From the NCBI RefSeq assembly GCF_013002715.1, contig NZ_JABENB010000001.1, positions 1,736,001 through 1,800,000 on the forward strand: a stretch of 64,000 nucleotides of DNA, written 5' to 3'. Under the pieces are notes generated by a model. That model was not told the DNA's origin and searched no databases. It saw only the letters and a program-made list of their open reading frames with translations. A program made the translations under genes and the position numbers. The stretch comes from Flexivirga aerilata (GTDB lineage Bacteria; Actinomycetota; Actinomycetes; Actinomycetales; Dermatophilaceae). Of this stretch, positions 19,044-28,768 are shown one piece after another; the first letter of the stretch is position 1; every line of letters begins with the position of its first letter.

Positions 19044-19985
19044 GTGGATCGGCAGTCGTTTTCGCCCGGCACCTCGGTCACCGTCGAGGTGCCGGCGAGC
19101 AGTGCGAACCTCGGGCCGGGCTTCGACTCGATCGGGCTGGCACTCGGCATCTACGACACCGTCGAGGCGACGATCGGTGGCGACGACCTCGTCATCAACG
19201 TCGACGGGCACGGCGCCGACGACGTGCCGACCGATGACGGTCACCTCATCTGGCAGTCCGCCGTGACGATGTGGCGGCACCTCGGCATCGAGCCGCCGCA
19301 GGGCGTAACTCTCAACTGCCGCAACGAGATTCCGCACGCGCGCGGGCTCGGGTCGTCCGCCGCGGCGATCGTCGCCGGCCTCGCCGTCGGCCTCGCGCTG
19401 GTGCGCGACCACATCGACGACGACGCGTCGCTCGCGCTGCTCAACAATCTGGCCAGTGACGCCGAAGGGCACCCGGATAACGCGTCGGCGAGCGTCTACG
19501 GCGGCTTCACGATCTCGTGGGCGGATGACCAGCGCGGCGGATGGCACACCGTGCGGCCGCCGCTGCACCCGCAGATCACCCCGACCCTGCTCGTGCCGCA
19601 CGCCACCCTCTCCACCGACAAGGCGCGCGCTGCGCTCGGCGACACCGTCACACTCTCCGCTGCGGCCTCGACCGCGGGCCGTGCCGCGCTGCTCGTGGAA
19701 GGAATGACGCGCGACCCGTCGGTGTTGTATCCGGCGACGCGGGACTGGCTGCACCAGGAGGCGCGGCGCCCGTCATACGCCCAGAGCATGTCGTTGCTCG
19801 ACGTGCTCCGATCGCGAGGCGAAGCCGCCGCGATCTCCGGTGCCGGCCCGGCCGTTCTTGTGCTCGGCACGCAGGCACCCGCACTGACCGCCGAGGACTT
19901 CGGCGACACCTGGCAGGTGCTGCGACCGGGGATCGCCACGACCGGTGTGCGGGTCGTTTCGCGTTCGGCACCTTCCACGGTGTAA
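19044..19985 (+). CDS. thrB: Homoserine kinase
   Basis: GHMP-family kinase that phosphorylates homoserine for threonine synthase; 313 residues. The N-terminal VPASSANLGPGFDSIGLAL and the ATP-binding loop IPHARGLGSSAAAIVAGLAV (about 95-115) are diagnostic, as is the C-terminal AISGAGPAVLVLG. GTG start five bases after the thrC stop; the ribosome binding site is weak, so translational coupling is likely. It ends the aspartate-family operon. Confidence 0.95.
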   Translation: MDRQSFSPGTSVTVEVPASSANLGPGFDSIGLALGIYDTVEATIGGDDLVINVDGHGADDVPTDDGHLIWQSAVTMWRHLGIEPPQGVTLNCRNEIPHARGLGSSAAAIVAGLAVGLALVRDHIDDDASLALLNNLASDAEGHPDNASASVYGGFTISWADDQRGGWHTVRPPLHPQITPTLLVPHATLSTDKARAALGDTVTLSAAASTAGRAALLVEGMTRDPSVLYPATRDWLHQEARRPSYAQSMSLLDVLRSRGEAAAISGAGPAVLVLGTQAPALTAEDFGDTWQVLRPGIATTGVRVVSRSAPSTV

Positions 19986-20190
19986 GTTGGGTGCTGCATC
20001 GAAGGCAGTTCGTCGGCCGCGTGACATTTCCGTCCCGGCTTCACTCGATGCCTCATCACCTGGGCTCCGGGCCGAACCACTCGGCCCCTGCGTATGGCGA
20101 TGAGGTCGCAGCACTCAGCGCGACTCATGTGACACCCCAACAAGATCGGCTCATCGACAAGCCGGCACAGACGAGGGGGAAGGAACCTTC

Positions 20191-22188
20191 GTGACAGAAA
20201 CCACCGAACTCACTGCGACGACCAACGCGTCCGCGCCGAGTTCCCGGGGCAGCCTCAGCACCATGAAGCTCGACGAGCTCAAGCAGCTCGCCGTCACCAT
20301 GGGCATCAGCGGCACCTCGAAAATGCGTAAGAGCGACCTGCTCGCGGCGATTCGCGAGCGTGGCGCCGAAGGGGGAGCTGCGTCCGGGGGGACCAGCAAC
20401 GGCCAGACCGGCACCCGTCGGGCGCCGCGTCGAGCCGGCTCCGGCACCACGACGCCGCAGGAGCGGCCGGCCGAGCAGGCCGCCGCGGACGCCTCGCAGC
20501 CTGCGCAGCAGGCCGAGCCCGAGCAGCGTCAGGCTGAGTCGCGTCAGGGCGAGTCCGGTCAGAGCGAGTCGGGTCAGGCCGAGTCGCGGTCCGGCCGCGG
20601 CGGCCGCTCCGACAAGCCGGCCGACGGCGAGCAGGCCGACAAGCAGACCGAGCAGGTCGAGAAGACCGACCGGTCCGACAAGTCTGACAGCGGCCAGGGC
20701 GACCGAGGCCGCCGTGACCGGAACGACCCCGGCGACCGCAACGACCGCGGCAATGACCGCCAGGGTGGCAATGACCGTCAGGGTGGCGACCGTCAGGGTG
20801 GCAACGACCGCCAGGGCGGCCGGCATCAGGGCCAGAACCGCCAGGGCGGTAACGACCGCCAGCAGGGCGGCAACAACGACCGCCAGCAGGGCGGCGGCAA
20901 CGACCGCAATAACGACCGCTGGAACGACGACGGCAGCGGCCGCGGCGGCCGACGCCGTCAGCGCGGACGGGACCGCAAGCGCGGTCGCGGTCGCGGCGAC
21001 GACTTCGGCGACGTCGACCTGGCGGTGCGCGAGGACGACGTCCTGGTGCCGGTCGCCGGCATCGTCGACGTGCTCGACAACTACGCGTTCATTCGCACCA
21101 GCGGATACCTCGCCGGCCCCAACGACGTCTACGTCCCGCTGGGCATGGTGAAGAAGAACGGCATGCGCAAGGGCGACGCGGTGACTGGCGCCATACGGGC
21201 CCTGCGCGAGGGTGAGCAGCTGCCGAGCCGGCAGAAGTTCAACGCCCTGGTGCGTGTCGACACCGTCAACGGGATGACCCCGGAGAAGGCCAAGGAGCGC
21301 GTCGAGTTCTCCAAGCTGACCCCGCTCTACCCGCAGGAGCGGCTGCGGCTGGAGGACGACCCGAAGCACATCACCAACCGGGTCATCGACCTGGTCGCGC
21401 CGATCGGCAAGGGCCAACGTGGCCTGATCGTCGCGCCCGCCAAGGCCGGTAAGACCCTGGTGATGCAGGCGATCGCCAACGCGATCACCACCAACAACCC
21501 CGAGTGCCACCTGATGGTCGTGCTCGTCGACGAGCGGCCGGAGGAAGTCACCGACTTCGAGCGCTCGGTCAAGGGTGAGGTCATCTCCTCGACCTTCGAC
21601 CGTCCCGCCTCCGACCACACCGAGGTCGCCGAGCTGGCGATCGAGCGGGCCAAGCGCCTGGTCGAGCTCGGTCAGGACGTCGTGGTGCTGCTCGACGGCA
21701 TCACCCGCCTCGGCCGCGCCTACAACCTGGCCGCGCCGGCCAGCGGGCGCATCATGTCCGGTGGTGTCGACTCGGCCGCGCTCTACCCGCCGAAGAAGTT
21801 CTTCGGTGCGGCCCGCAACATCGAGAACGGTGGCTCGCTCACCATCCTCGCGACCGCGCTCATCGAGTCCGGTTCGAAGATGGACGAGGTCATCTTCGAG
21901 GAGTTCAAGGGCACCGGCAACTGGGAGCTGCGCCTGTCGCGTCAGCTCGCCGAGCGCCGCATCTTCCCGGCGGTCGACGTCAACCAGTCGTCCACCCGCC
22001 GCGAGGAGATCCTGCTCGGCCAGGACGAGCTGAAGATCATGTGGAAGCTGCGCCGGGTGCTCGCCGCGCTCGACTCCCAGCAGGGCATCGAGCTGCTGCT
22101 CGACCGGTTGAAGAAGACCGCGTCGAACACCGAGTTCCTGATGCAGGTGCAGCAGACCAGCTCGATCAAGCTCGACGACGAGGACTGA
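20191..22188 (+). CDS. rho: Transcription termination factor Rho with long disordered insert
   Basis: Hexameric ATP-dependent RNA helicase that ends transcription. 665 residues, much longer than E. coli Rho (419). Rho_N region (about 27-62: [31 protein letters not shown]). Residues about 70-270 are low-complexity: first A/Q/E/S-rich, then tandem NDRQGG-like units (about 185-247), then an Arg/Gly-rich basic patch. This is followed by the RNA-binding domain ([20 protein letters not shown]) and the ATPase with Walker A PAKAGKT (about 416-423), [13 protein letters not shown] and [21 protein letters not shown] start with GGGGAAGGAA upstream. Inserts of this type are known in actinobacterial Rho and help bind structured RNA. 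Confidence 0.97.
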   Translation: MTETTELTATTNASAPSSRGSLSTMKLDELKQLAVTMGISGTSKMRKSDLLAAIRERGAEGGAASGGTSNGQTGTRRAPRRAGSGTTTPQERPAEQAAADASQPAQQAEPEQRQAESRQGESGQSESGQAESRSGRGGRSDKPADGEQADKQTEQVEKTDRSDKSDSGQGDRGRRDRNDPGDRNDRGNDRQGGNDRQGGDRQGGNDRQGGRHQGQNRQGGNDRQQGGNNDRQQGGGNDRNNDRWNDDGSGRGGRRRQRGRDRKRGRGRGDDFGDVDLAVREDDVLVPVAGIVDVLDNYAFIRTSGYLAGPNDVYVPLGMVKKNGMRKGDAVTGAIRALREGEQLPSRQKFNALVRVDTVNGMTPEKAKERVEFSKLTPLYPQERLRLEDDPKHITNRVIDLVAPIGKGQRGLIVAPAKAGKTLVMQAIANAITTNNPECHLMVVLVDERPEEVTDFERSVKGEVISSTFDRPASDHTEVAELAIERAKRLVELGQDVVVLLDGITRLGRAYNLAAPASGRIMSGGVDSAALYPPKKFFGAARNIENGGSLTILATALIESGSKMDEVIFEEFKGTGNWELRLSRQLAERRIFPAVDVNQSSTRREEILLGQDELKIMWKLRRVLAALDSQQGIELLLDRLKKTASNTEFLMQVQQTSSIKLDDED

Positions 22189-22206
22189 GCGGGCTCACTC
22201 CCGCAC

Positions 22207-22297
22207 CTCACCGAGCGGCACAGAACGGTCCCGAGGGGACCACGAAATCCAACGGATCTCGTGGTCCCCTCGGTGCGTGTGTGGGCCTCTCGGTGAG
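22207..22297. repeat. Intergenic palindromic element, copy A (likely bidirectional terminator)
   Basis: Located between convergent rho and the amidase gene. The inner stem is perfect: CCGAGGGGACCACGA (22231-22245) against TCGTGGTCCCCTCGG (22259-22273). The outer ends are also inverted: CTCACCGAG (22207) and CTCGGTGAG (22289-22297). It shares blocks with 46471-46560 (CCGAGNGGCACA, CGTGGTCCNCTCGGT, TGTGGNCCTCTCGGT). A termination role is inferred from the setting. Confidence 0.7.
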
Positions 22298-22306
22298 GGG
22301 AGTGCG

Positions 22307-24220
22307 TCAGCGCACCTGCACGTCCTTCGCCTGCACGAACATCACCCGGTGGCCGAAGCTGACCATCAGGTATTCGGTCGTGCCGACGATGTCGATGTGG
22401 TCGTTCGGGGTGTTGATGTCGAAGGTCTTCGCCTTGTAGTAGTCGGTGGGCACGTGCTCGTCGACCACGACATACGCCTGGCCCGCTCCCCACACATAGC
22501 TGTATGGCGAAATCGCTTGCACATCAGTCGGATCCGCGTATGCCGAAGCCTCCGGGTAGGCCCGCCCGTAGAGCGGCACCGCACCGGTCCCGCCGGCCGC
22601 GGCGGTCGCGATGCGGGCCTTCTTGAGCACCCGGGCGGTCGGCGACGAGGCGGGGTTGCTGAACCACGCCTGCTGCCCGAGATACCAGATCGCGGTCCAG
22701 TCGCCCTCGACGGCGGCGACCACCCAGTCGGTGCCGGCCGACGCGCGGGCGCTGATGTCCGACGGATTGGTGGTCGAGGGCGACCCGTCCGGGTGCAGCC
22801 CGATGTCGTCCACCAGCGGCGCGTTGTCGTCGGGCTGCTTGCGCAGGGTGACGAAGTTGGTGCCGGGCTGCGGGCCGTTGGTCACGCAGATCGGCGGGTT
22901 GTTAGTGTCGCAGCCGGTGACCACCTGCTCGTTGCCGGCGAAGCCGGGCAGGATCCGCACCGCGTCGCCCACCTGCGGCCGCTTGTTGCGGAAGGTGCCC
23001 TTGTCGAGCGGCGCGCCGAGCAGCTCGAAGTAGTGCTCCCAGTCCCAGAAGGGGCCCGGGTCCCAGTGCATCCCGCGGATCCCGGCGGTCGTCGTCGCGG
23101 GCACCTGGTCGTGGCCGATGATGTGCGCCCGGTCGAGCGGGATGTCGTACTCACGCGCGAGGTGGGCGACCAGGCGTGCCGAGGTGCGGTACATCGCCTC
23201 GCTGAACCACTTCGGCCCGGCGACGGCGTATCCCTCGTGCTCGATGCCGATCGAGTGCATGTTGACGTACCAGTTGCCCGCCTGCCAGCCGACGTCCTTG
23301 GTCTCCAGGTGCTGGGCGATGCGGCCGTCGCTGGAGCGCACCGAGTAGTTCCAGGCGAGGTAGTTGGGGTCCTCGACCAGCGTGATGCTGCCCTCGTAGG
23401 TGCCCTCCATGTCGTGGATCACGATCTGGTTGATGATCGGCGCCTTCGGGCGGCGGGCCAGGTCGTGGTTGCCGTAGTCACCGGGCGTCGGTCCCGTCTG
23501 TTCGTATGGCGCAGGCACCCAGTCGACCGCGAGTCCCTTCGGGGCGTCGATGGGTGCGGTCTGGCGCGCCTTGGCGGCCTCCGCAGAGCGCTCGACGAAG
23601 CGCGCTCGCTGGCCGCTGACGTCGCCGACCCGAGCGGGGGCCAGTTGCAGCCTCGCACCGGACGCCTGCTTGCCGACGCCCGCGCGCAGATCGGCGATGA
23701 CGTCGTCGGCGAAGCCGAGTTGCGTTGCGGCAGTGGTAAATCCGCAGGTCGTGGCGATCGCGGCATACCAGGTGGCGGGGTCGGTGCCGGTTCCCGTCGG
23801 GTGGCCGAGGGCGCGCTGGGCGGCCGACAGCACCGCCGCCGCACCCTCGATGTTGGCGCCGGGGTCGGTGCGCAGCTGCTGCTTGTCGATGCCGGTGAGG
23901 GTCGCCGCCTGGTCGAGGGTGTCGACCACCGCAGGCGCGGCATCGCCGTGCGCGTTGTCGCGCAGTGCCTGGGCCGCCGCGCCGTCGATCAGGTGCATAG
24001 GGCCGTAACCCATGCCGGTGCTCGGCCGCCCGGCGTGATCCTCCCAGCGGGTCTGCCCGTAGGAGAACGCGGCGAGCACCGCGGGCGGCACGCCGTACTT
24101 CGTCCCGGCGGTGGCGAAGAGAGGTTGCTCGTCCACCGCGAGGGCCGGCGCGGCGGCCGCGGTGAGCGGCACCGCGAGGGCGGCGGCCAGGAAGTTTCGG
24201 CGGGAGAGGGGAGGAGTCAT
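22307..24220 (-). CDS. Tat-exported N-acetylmuramoyl-L-alanine amidase (amidase_2), paralogue 1
   Basis: Predicted peptidoglycan hydrolase, 637 residues. The N-terminus has a Tat signal (SRRNFLAAALAVPLTAAAAP). Residues about 40-200 form an alpha-helical module (KYGVPPAVLAAFSYGQTRWE, GYGPMHLIDGAAAQAL) found in secreted actinobacterial hydrolases. The amidase_2 domain (about 260-420) has zinc-ligand-type histidines in IVIHDMEGTYEGS, IGIEHEGYA and IIGHDQVP, and ends with HWDPGPFWDWEHYFELL. The C-terminal ~200 residues carry two SH3-like halves (DWVVAAVEGDWTAIWYLGQ; YVVVDEHVPTDYYKAKTFD). ATG 24220 has GGAGA five bases upstream. A close tandem paralogue follows, so this is a gene duplication. Confidence 0.88.
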   Translation of the reverse strand: MTPPLSRRNFLAAALAVPLTAAAAPALAVDEQPLFATAGTKYGVPPAVLAAFSYGQTRWEDHAGRPSTGMGYGPMHLIDGAAAQALRDNAHGDAAPAVVDTLDQAATLTGIDKQQLRTDPGANIEGAAAVLSAAQRALGHPTGTGTDPATWYAAIATTCGFTTAATQLGFADDVIADLRAGVGKQASGARLQLAPARVGDVSGQRARFVERSAEAAKARQTAPIDAPKGLAVDWVPAPYEQTGPTPGDYGNHDLARRPKAPIINQIVIHDMEGTYEGSITLVEDPNYLAWNYSVRSSDGRIAQHLETKDVGWQAGNWYVNMHSIGIEHEGYAVAGPKWFSEAMYRTSARLVAHLAREYDIPLDRAHIIGHDQVPATTTAGIRGMHWDPGPFWDWEHYFELLGAPLDKGTFRNKRPQVGDAVRILPGFAGNEQVVTGCDTNNPPICVTNGPQPGTNFVTLRKQPDDNAPLVDDIGLHPDGSPSTTNPSDISARASAGTDWVVAAVEGDWTAIWYLGQQAWFSNPASSPTARVLKKARIATAAAGGTGAVPLYGRAYPEASAYADPTDVQAISPYSYVWGAGQAYVVVDEHVPTDYYKAKTFDINTPNDHIDIVGTTEYLMVSFGHRVMFVQAKDVQVR

Positions 24221-24334
24221 GGGGATCTCCGAGGGCACGGGCGCAAGCCGGGGTGAACGATGACTGATTCACCATGCCACCGATCGGCCGGTAAATGGTT
24301 TCCAGCGGCCGACGAACTTCACCCGGCCGCCGGC

Positions 24335-26227
24335 TCAGCTCACCACCACGTCCGCCGCCTTCACATACATCAGCCGGTGCCCGAAGTTGACCAGGTAGTA
24401 CTTCGTGGTGCCGACCACGTCCACGTGCGTGCCGGGCGCGGTGAGGTCGAAGCCGCCCGTCTTGTAGTAGTCGGTCGGCACACGCTCGTCGACCACGGCA
24501 TACTCCTGGCCGACTCCCCACACATAGCTGTATGGCGAAATCGCTTGCACATCAGCAGAATTCGCGTATGCCGACGCCTCCGGATAGGCGCGGCCGTAGA
24601 GCCTGATCGGCCCGCTCCGCGGCCGGGCCTTGCGCCCCGCCGGGACGACGCGCGCGGTCGGCCGGGCCTTCGGGTTCTTGAACCACGCGAGCTGGTCGAG
24701 ATACCAGATCGCGGTCCAGTCGCCGTCGACGGCGGCGACCACCCAGTCGGTGCCGGCCGCCGCCCGGGCGCTGATGTCGGACGGGTTGGTGGTCGACGCG
24801 GACCCGTCGGGGTGGGCGCCGATGTCGTCAACCAGCGGCGAACTGTCGCTCGCGAGCTTGTGCAGCGCGACGAAGTTGGTGCCGGCCTGCGGGCCGTTGG
24901 TCACGCAGATCGGCGGGTTGTTGGTGTCGCAGCCGGTCAGCACCTGACGGTTGCCGGCGAAGCCGGGCAGGATGCGCACCACGTCCCCGATGACCGGCGC
25001 GGCGGTCGAGGTGCCGGTCGTGAGCGGCCTGCCGAGCAGCTCGAAGTAGTGCTCCCAGTCCCAGAACGGGCCCGGGTCCCAGTGCATCCCGCGCAGCCCG
25101 GCGGTGGTCGTCGCGGGCACCTGGTCGTGACCGATGATGTGCGCCCGGTCGAGCGGCACACCATATTTGGCGGCGAGGAAGGCGACCAGCTTGGCCGACG
25201 TGCGGTACATCGCCTCGCTGAACCACTTCGGCCCGGCCACCGCGAAGCCCTCGTGCTCGATGCCGATCGAATGCATGTTGATATACCAGTTGCCGGCGTG
25301 CCAGCCGATGTCCTTGGCCTGCAGATGCTGGGCGATGCGGCCGTCGCTGGAGCGCACCGAGTAGTTCCACGCGACATACGTCGGGTCCTGCACCAGCTTC
25401 ACGCTGCTGGCGTAGGAGCCCTCCATGTCGTGGATCACGATGTGGGTGATCGCGGGCGACGCCGGCCGGCGGGCGACGTCGTGGTTGCCATAACCACCCC
25501 CGCTCAACCGCTGGTATGGCGCAGGCACGTCGTCGACGACCAGCCCCGGCGGAGCGTCGACCGCCGCGGCCGCGAGCTGCGCGCGGGCCGCGTCGACCTG
25601 GGCGGTCCACTGCGCGCGCTGCGCGGTCACGTCCCCGACGCGGGCCGTCGGGAGCCGCAGCCGGGCACCCGACGCCTCCTTGCCGACGCCCTTGCGCAGG
25701 TCGGCGATCACGTCGTCGGCGAACGACCGCTGCGCGTCCGGGCTGGTGAAGCCGCAGGTGCTGGCGATCGCGGCATACCAGGTCGCCGGGTCGGTGTCCG
25801 TGCCGGTCGGGTGGCGAAGTGCGCGTTGCGCCGCGGCCAGCACGGCGGCCGCGCCCCGGATGTTGCTGGCCGGGTCGGTGCGCAACCGCTGCTTGTCGAT
25901 GCCGGTGAGGGACGCGGCCTGACCGAGGGTGTCGAGCACGCCGGGTGCGGTCTCGCCGCGGGCGGTGTCGCGCTCGGCCTGTGCGGCCGCGCCGTCGATC
26001 AGGTGCATCGGTCCGTAGCCGAGGCTGGTGCTGGGGGCGCCGGCGTGGTCCTCCCAGCGGGTCTGGCCGTAGGACACCGCCGCGAGCACAGCGGACGGCA
26101 CCGCGTGCTCCTGCGCGGCAGCGGTGAAGTGGTCGTGCTCGTCGACGGCAAGGGCAGGCGTGGCGGCCGCGGTGAGCGGCACAGCGAGGGCGGCGACCAG
26201 GAAGTTGCGGCGGGATACCGGGCTCAT
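24335..26227 (-). CDS. Tat-exported N-acetylmuramoyl-L-alanine amidase (amidase_2), paralogue 2
   Basis: A 630-residue paralogue of the neighbouring amidase with the same order: Tat signal (SRRNFLVAALAVPLTAAATP), helical module (AVPSAVLAAVSYGQTRWEDH), amidase_2 domain (IVIHDMEGSYASS, IGIEHEGFA, IIGHDQVP, HWDPGPFWDWEHYFELL) and C-terminal SH3-like region (DWVVAAVDGDWTAIWYLDQ; YAVVDERVPTDYYKTGGFD). The zinc-ligand positions are kept in both copies, so both should be active. Divergence is greatest in the helical linker and the C-terminal basic stretch (PAGRKARPRSGP). The first gene to be transcribed is this one; 114 bases separate it from its partner. Confidence 0.88.
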   Translation of the reverse strand: MSPVSRRNFLVAALAVPLTAAATPALAVDEHDHFTAAAQEHAVPSAVLAAVSYGQTRWEDHAGAPSTSLGYGPMHLIDGAAAQAERDTARGETAPGVLDTLGQAASLTGIDKQRLRTDPASNIRGAAAVLAAAQRALRHPTGTDTDPATWYAAIASTCGFTSPDAQRSFADDVIADLRKGVGKEASGARLRLPTARVGDVTAQRAQWTAQVDAARAQLAAAAVDAPPGLVVDDVPAPYQRLSGGGYGNHDVARRPASPAITHIVIHDMEGSYASSVKLVQDPTYVAWNYSVRSSDGRIAQHLQAKDIGWHAGNWYINMHSIGIEHEGFAVAGPKWFSEAMYRTSAKLVAFLAAKYGVPLDRAHIIGHDQVPATTTAGLRGMHWDPGPFWDWEHYFELLGRPLTTGTSTAAPVIGDVVRILPGFAGNRQVLTGCDTNNPPICVTNGPQAGTNFVALHKLASDSSPLVDDIGAHPDGSASTTNPSDISARAAAGTDWVVAAVDGDWTAIWYLDQLAWFKNPKARPTARVVPAGRKARPRSGPIRLYGRAYPEASAYANSADVQAISPYSYVWGVGQEYAVVDERVPTDYYKTGGFDLTAPGTHVDVVGTTKYYLVNFGHRLMYVKAADVVVS

Positions 26228-26333
26228 GGGGCATCACGATGGCAGCGCCGGTGGGCGCGAAAGGTATTGTCCCGGTAAGGATTTCGCCAATTTGCCCTAT
26301 CGAACGGGTGTTCAGCCGGCGGTCAGCCGGTGC

Positions 26334-27185
26334 TCACTCGCGGGGCGGCCCGGCCGCGATCCGGCGGCGCAGCTCGGCGACGGCGTCCGGCCCTTCCGGC
26401 AGCGACCACCACGACTCGACCCACCAGGTCGCGCCGGCCTGCGCCCAGTCGGCCGGTCCGCCGGGCAGGTCGAGGAACTCGCCGTAGGAGTCGGCCTCGA
26501 GCACCACGTCGTAGCCCTCCCACGGCAGACCCGCGTCGGCGCGCAGGACGCGCAGCCGGTCGACGATGTCGGCGAAGAAGTCGGGGTTGATCCCGGACGA
26601 GCCCTCGGAGACCCCGGCCACCGCCGGAAAGATGCCCTGGAAACGCGCGGCCCGGGCCAGCGACGGCTGCCGCTCCTTGCCCGGCACGAGCGCGCCGACC
26701 ACCCAGACCGGCGGGTGCGGCCGCTGCACCGGCGGAGGCGGCAGTAGTTCCTCGGTCGGGCGCACCTGGAAGTGGGTCCCGTCATACGAGAACGGCTGCC
26801 CGCGCAGCAGCCCGGTCACCACGTCGAGCCCCTCGTCGAGCTTCTGCGCGCGGACCTTGCGCCCCTCGTCGGGCTCGAAGGCCAGCCAGTTGGCATTGGG
26901 CGCGCCCAGCCCGGCGCCGAGGATCACCCGGCCGTCGCTCAGCCGGTCGACCGTGCCGATCCGCGCCGCGAGGTCCCACGGCCGGTGCCGGGGCACCGGG
27001 GTCAGCAGGGTGCCGAGCCGGATGCGCTTGGTCGACACCGCCGCAGCCGCGAGCGTCGCCCAGGCGTCGTGTCGGAAGACCGCCTCCCAGGTGAAGACGG
27101 CGTCCCAGCCGTGCTCCTCGCCGAGCTGCGCGAGCTCCACGAACTCGCGCTCGGTCGTCATCGGCACGACATACGCGAATCTCAT
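26334..27185 (-). CDS. LLM-class (luciferase-like) flavin-dependent oxidoreductase
   Basis: A 283-residue TIM-barrel flavoprotein of the bacterial luciferase-like family. Visible are the N-terminal strand [26 protein letters not shown], the region [37 protein letters not shown] and a C-terminal [13 protein letters not shown] strand. Members use FMN or F420; the sequence alone does not say which. The ATG at 27185 has GGAG one base upstream, which is too close to be convincing, but no better start exists. It stands alone and diverges from rpmE. Substrate unknown. Confidence 0.85.
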   Translation of the reverse strand: MRFAYVVPMTTEREFVELAQLGEEHGWDAVFTWEAVFRHDAWATLAAAAVSTKRIRLGTLLTPVPRHRPWDLAARIGTVDRLSDGRVILGAGLGAPNANWLAFEPDEGRKVRAQKLDEGLDVVTGLLRGQPFSYDGTHFQVRPTEELLPPPPVQRPHPPVWVVGALVPGKERQPSLARAARFQGIFPAVAGVSEGSSGINPDFFADIVDRLRVLRADAGLPWEGYDVVLEADSYGEFLDLPGGPADWAQAGATWWVESWWSLPEGPDAVAELRRRIAAGPPRE

Positions 27186-27369
27186 GCTCCGACCGTATGA
27201 CGCACCACCGACAGCCGCCCCGCGCCGGAACATGCGCCCGGAATATGTCGGGAACGGTTCTCGTTTGGACTGTTGGTCTGCCACCTGGCAGAATCTTCGG
27301 TTGGCCCACCGGTTCACGCGCCGCATCAGCGATGCGACCCGGAGGGGAAGAGATCGCAAGGAGACTTTC

Positions 27370-27585
27370 ATGAAGAAGGACATTCACCCGGCTTACGGTG
27401 AAACCGTCGTGACCTGCACCTGTGGTGCGACCTTCACGACCCGCAGCACTGCCGAGTCCGGCCGCATCAGCGCCGACGTCTGCTCGCAGTGCCACCCGTT
27501 CTACACCGGCAAGCAGAAGATTCTGGACACCGGTGGTCGCGTGGCCCGCTTCCAGGAGCGCTACGGCAAGAAGGCCGCGAAGTAA
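27370..27585 (+). CDS. rpmE: 50S ribosomal protein L31 (zinc-binding type)
   Basis: A 71-residue ribosomal protein, [20 protein letters not shown] at its N-terminus. It keeps the cysteines of the C+ form (CTC near 16-18 and CSQC near 38-41), so it binds zinc and is probably the housekeeping copy. AAGGAG lies seven bases before the ATG. A terminator hairpin follows at 27597-27639, and prfA and prmC come next, the order found in many actinobacteria. Confidence 0.97.
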   Translation: MKKDIHPAYGETVVTCTCGATFTTRSTAESGRISADVCSQCHPFYTGKQKILDTGGRVARFQERYGKKAAK

Positions 27586-27596
27586 CTTCACCGCAC

Positions 27597-27639
27597 CGCC
27601 GGTCCCACTCCTTCTCGAAGGAGTCGGGGCCGGCGTTTT
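27597..27639 (+). terminator. Intrinsic terminator after rpmE
   Basis: CGCCGG-CCC-ACTCCTT pairs with AAGGAGT-GGG-CCGGCG with one mismatch and one bulge around a CTCG loop, followed by TTTT. It lies between rpmE and prfA, so the ribosomal gene is probably terminated separately. Confidence 0.8.
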
Positions 27640-27670
27640 GCATCCACGCACCCCTTAGCGAAGGCAGAGC

Positions 27671-28768
27671 ATGAACGAGTCCGCAGCAGCCGTAGCCGAC
27701 GAGTACGCCGACCTGGAGCGGCAGCTCGCCGACCCGGCGGTGCACGCCGACCCGACGGCGCTGCGCAAGCTCAACAAGAGGTATGCCGCGCTGGCCCCGA
27801 CCGTCGCGGCCTACCGCACCTGGCAGCAGGCCCACGACGACCTCGACGCCGCGCGTGAGCTGGCCACCGAGGACGAGTCCTTCGCGGCGGAGATCCCCGG
27901 CCTCGAGCAGCAGGTCGGCGAGGCGGAGGACAAGCTGCGCAAGCTGCTGCTGCCGCGGGACGAGGACGACGACCGGGACGTCATCCTCGAGGTCAAGGCG
28001 GGCGCGGGCGGCGCCGAATCCGCTTTGTTCGCAGCTGATCTGGTGCGCATGTATCTCCGGTATGCCGAACGTTCCGGCTGGAAGGCCGAGGTCACCGACG
28101 GCACCGAGTCCGACCTCGGCGGCTACACCGACGTGCGCGTCGCGATCCGAGCCAAGGGCCAGCCGGAGCCGGGCCACGCCCCCTGGGCGCGCCTGAAGTA
28201 CGAAGGCGGCGTGCACCGCGTGCAGCGCGTGCCGGTGACCGAGAGCCAGGGGCGCATCCACACCTCCGCGGTCGGCGTGCTCGTCATGCCCGACCTCGAC
28301 GAGGGTGACGACGACGAGATCGACTTCGGGCCCAATGACCTGAAGATCGACGTCTACCGCTCGTCCGGCCCCGGCGGCCAGTCGGTCAACACGACCGACT
28401 CCGCGGTGCGTATCACCCACCTGCCGACCGGCACGGTGGTGTCCTGCCAGAACGAGAAGTCGCAGCTGCAGAACAAGGAGGCCGCTCTCCGCGTGCTCAA
28501 GGCGCGGCTGCGGCAGATGGCGCAGGAGGAGCGCGACGCCGAGGCGTCGGCGGCCCGGCGCTCGCAGGTGCGCACGGTCGACCGCAGCGAGCGCATCCGC
28601 ACCTACAACTTCCCGGAAAACCGCATCGCCGACCACCGCACCGGCTTCAAGGCCTACAACCTCGACGGGGTGCTCGACGGCGACCTCGACCCGGTGGTGC
28701 AGTCGGCGATCGAGCTGGACGAGGCGGCCCGTATGGCGGCAGTCGCCGACGGCTCCGCGCCCGGCTGA
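27671..28768 (+). CDS. prfA: Peptide chain release factor 1
   Basis: Recognises UAG and UAA stop codons and triggers peptide release; 365 residues, standard length. The peptidyl hydrolysis motif GGQ sits in [20 protein letters not shown] (about 235-237). The codon-recognition segment is [16 protein letters not shown], an RF1-type P-x-T rather than the SPF of RF2. ATG 27671. Its stop overlaps the ATG of prmC (TGATG), which methylates the GGQ glutamine, so enzyme and substrate genes are coupled. Confidence 0.97.
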   Translation: MNESAAAVADEYADLERQLADPAVHADPTALRKLNKRYAALAPTVAAYRTWQQAHDDLDAARELATEDESFAAEIPGLEQQVGEAEDKLRKLLLPRDEDDDRDVILEVKAGAGGAESALFAADLVRMYLRYAERSGWKAEVTDGTESDLGGYTDVRVAIRAKGQPEPGHAPWARLKYEGGVHRVQRVPVTESQGRIHTSAVGVLVMPDLDEGDDDEIDFGPNDLKIDVYRSSGPGGQSVNTTDSAVRITHLPTGTVVSCQNEKSQLQNKEAALRVLKARLRQMAQEERDAEASAARRSQVRTVDRSERIRTYNFPENRIADHRTGFKAYNLDGVLDGDLDPVVQSAIELDEAARMAAVADGSAPG

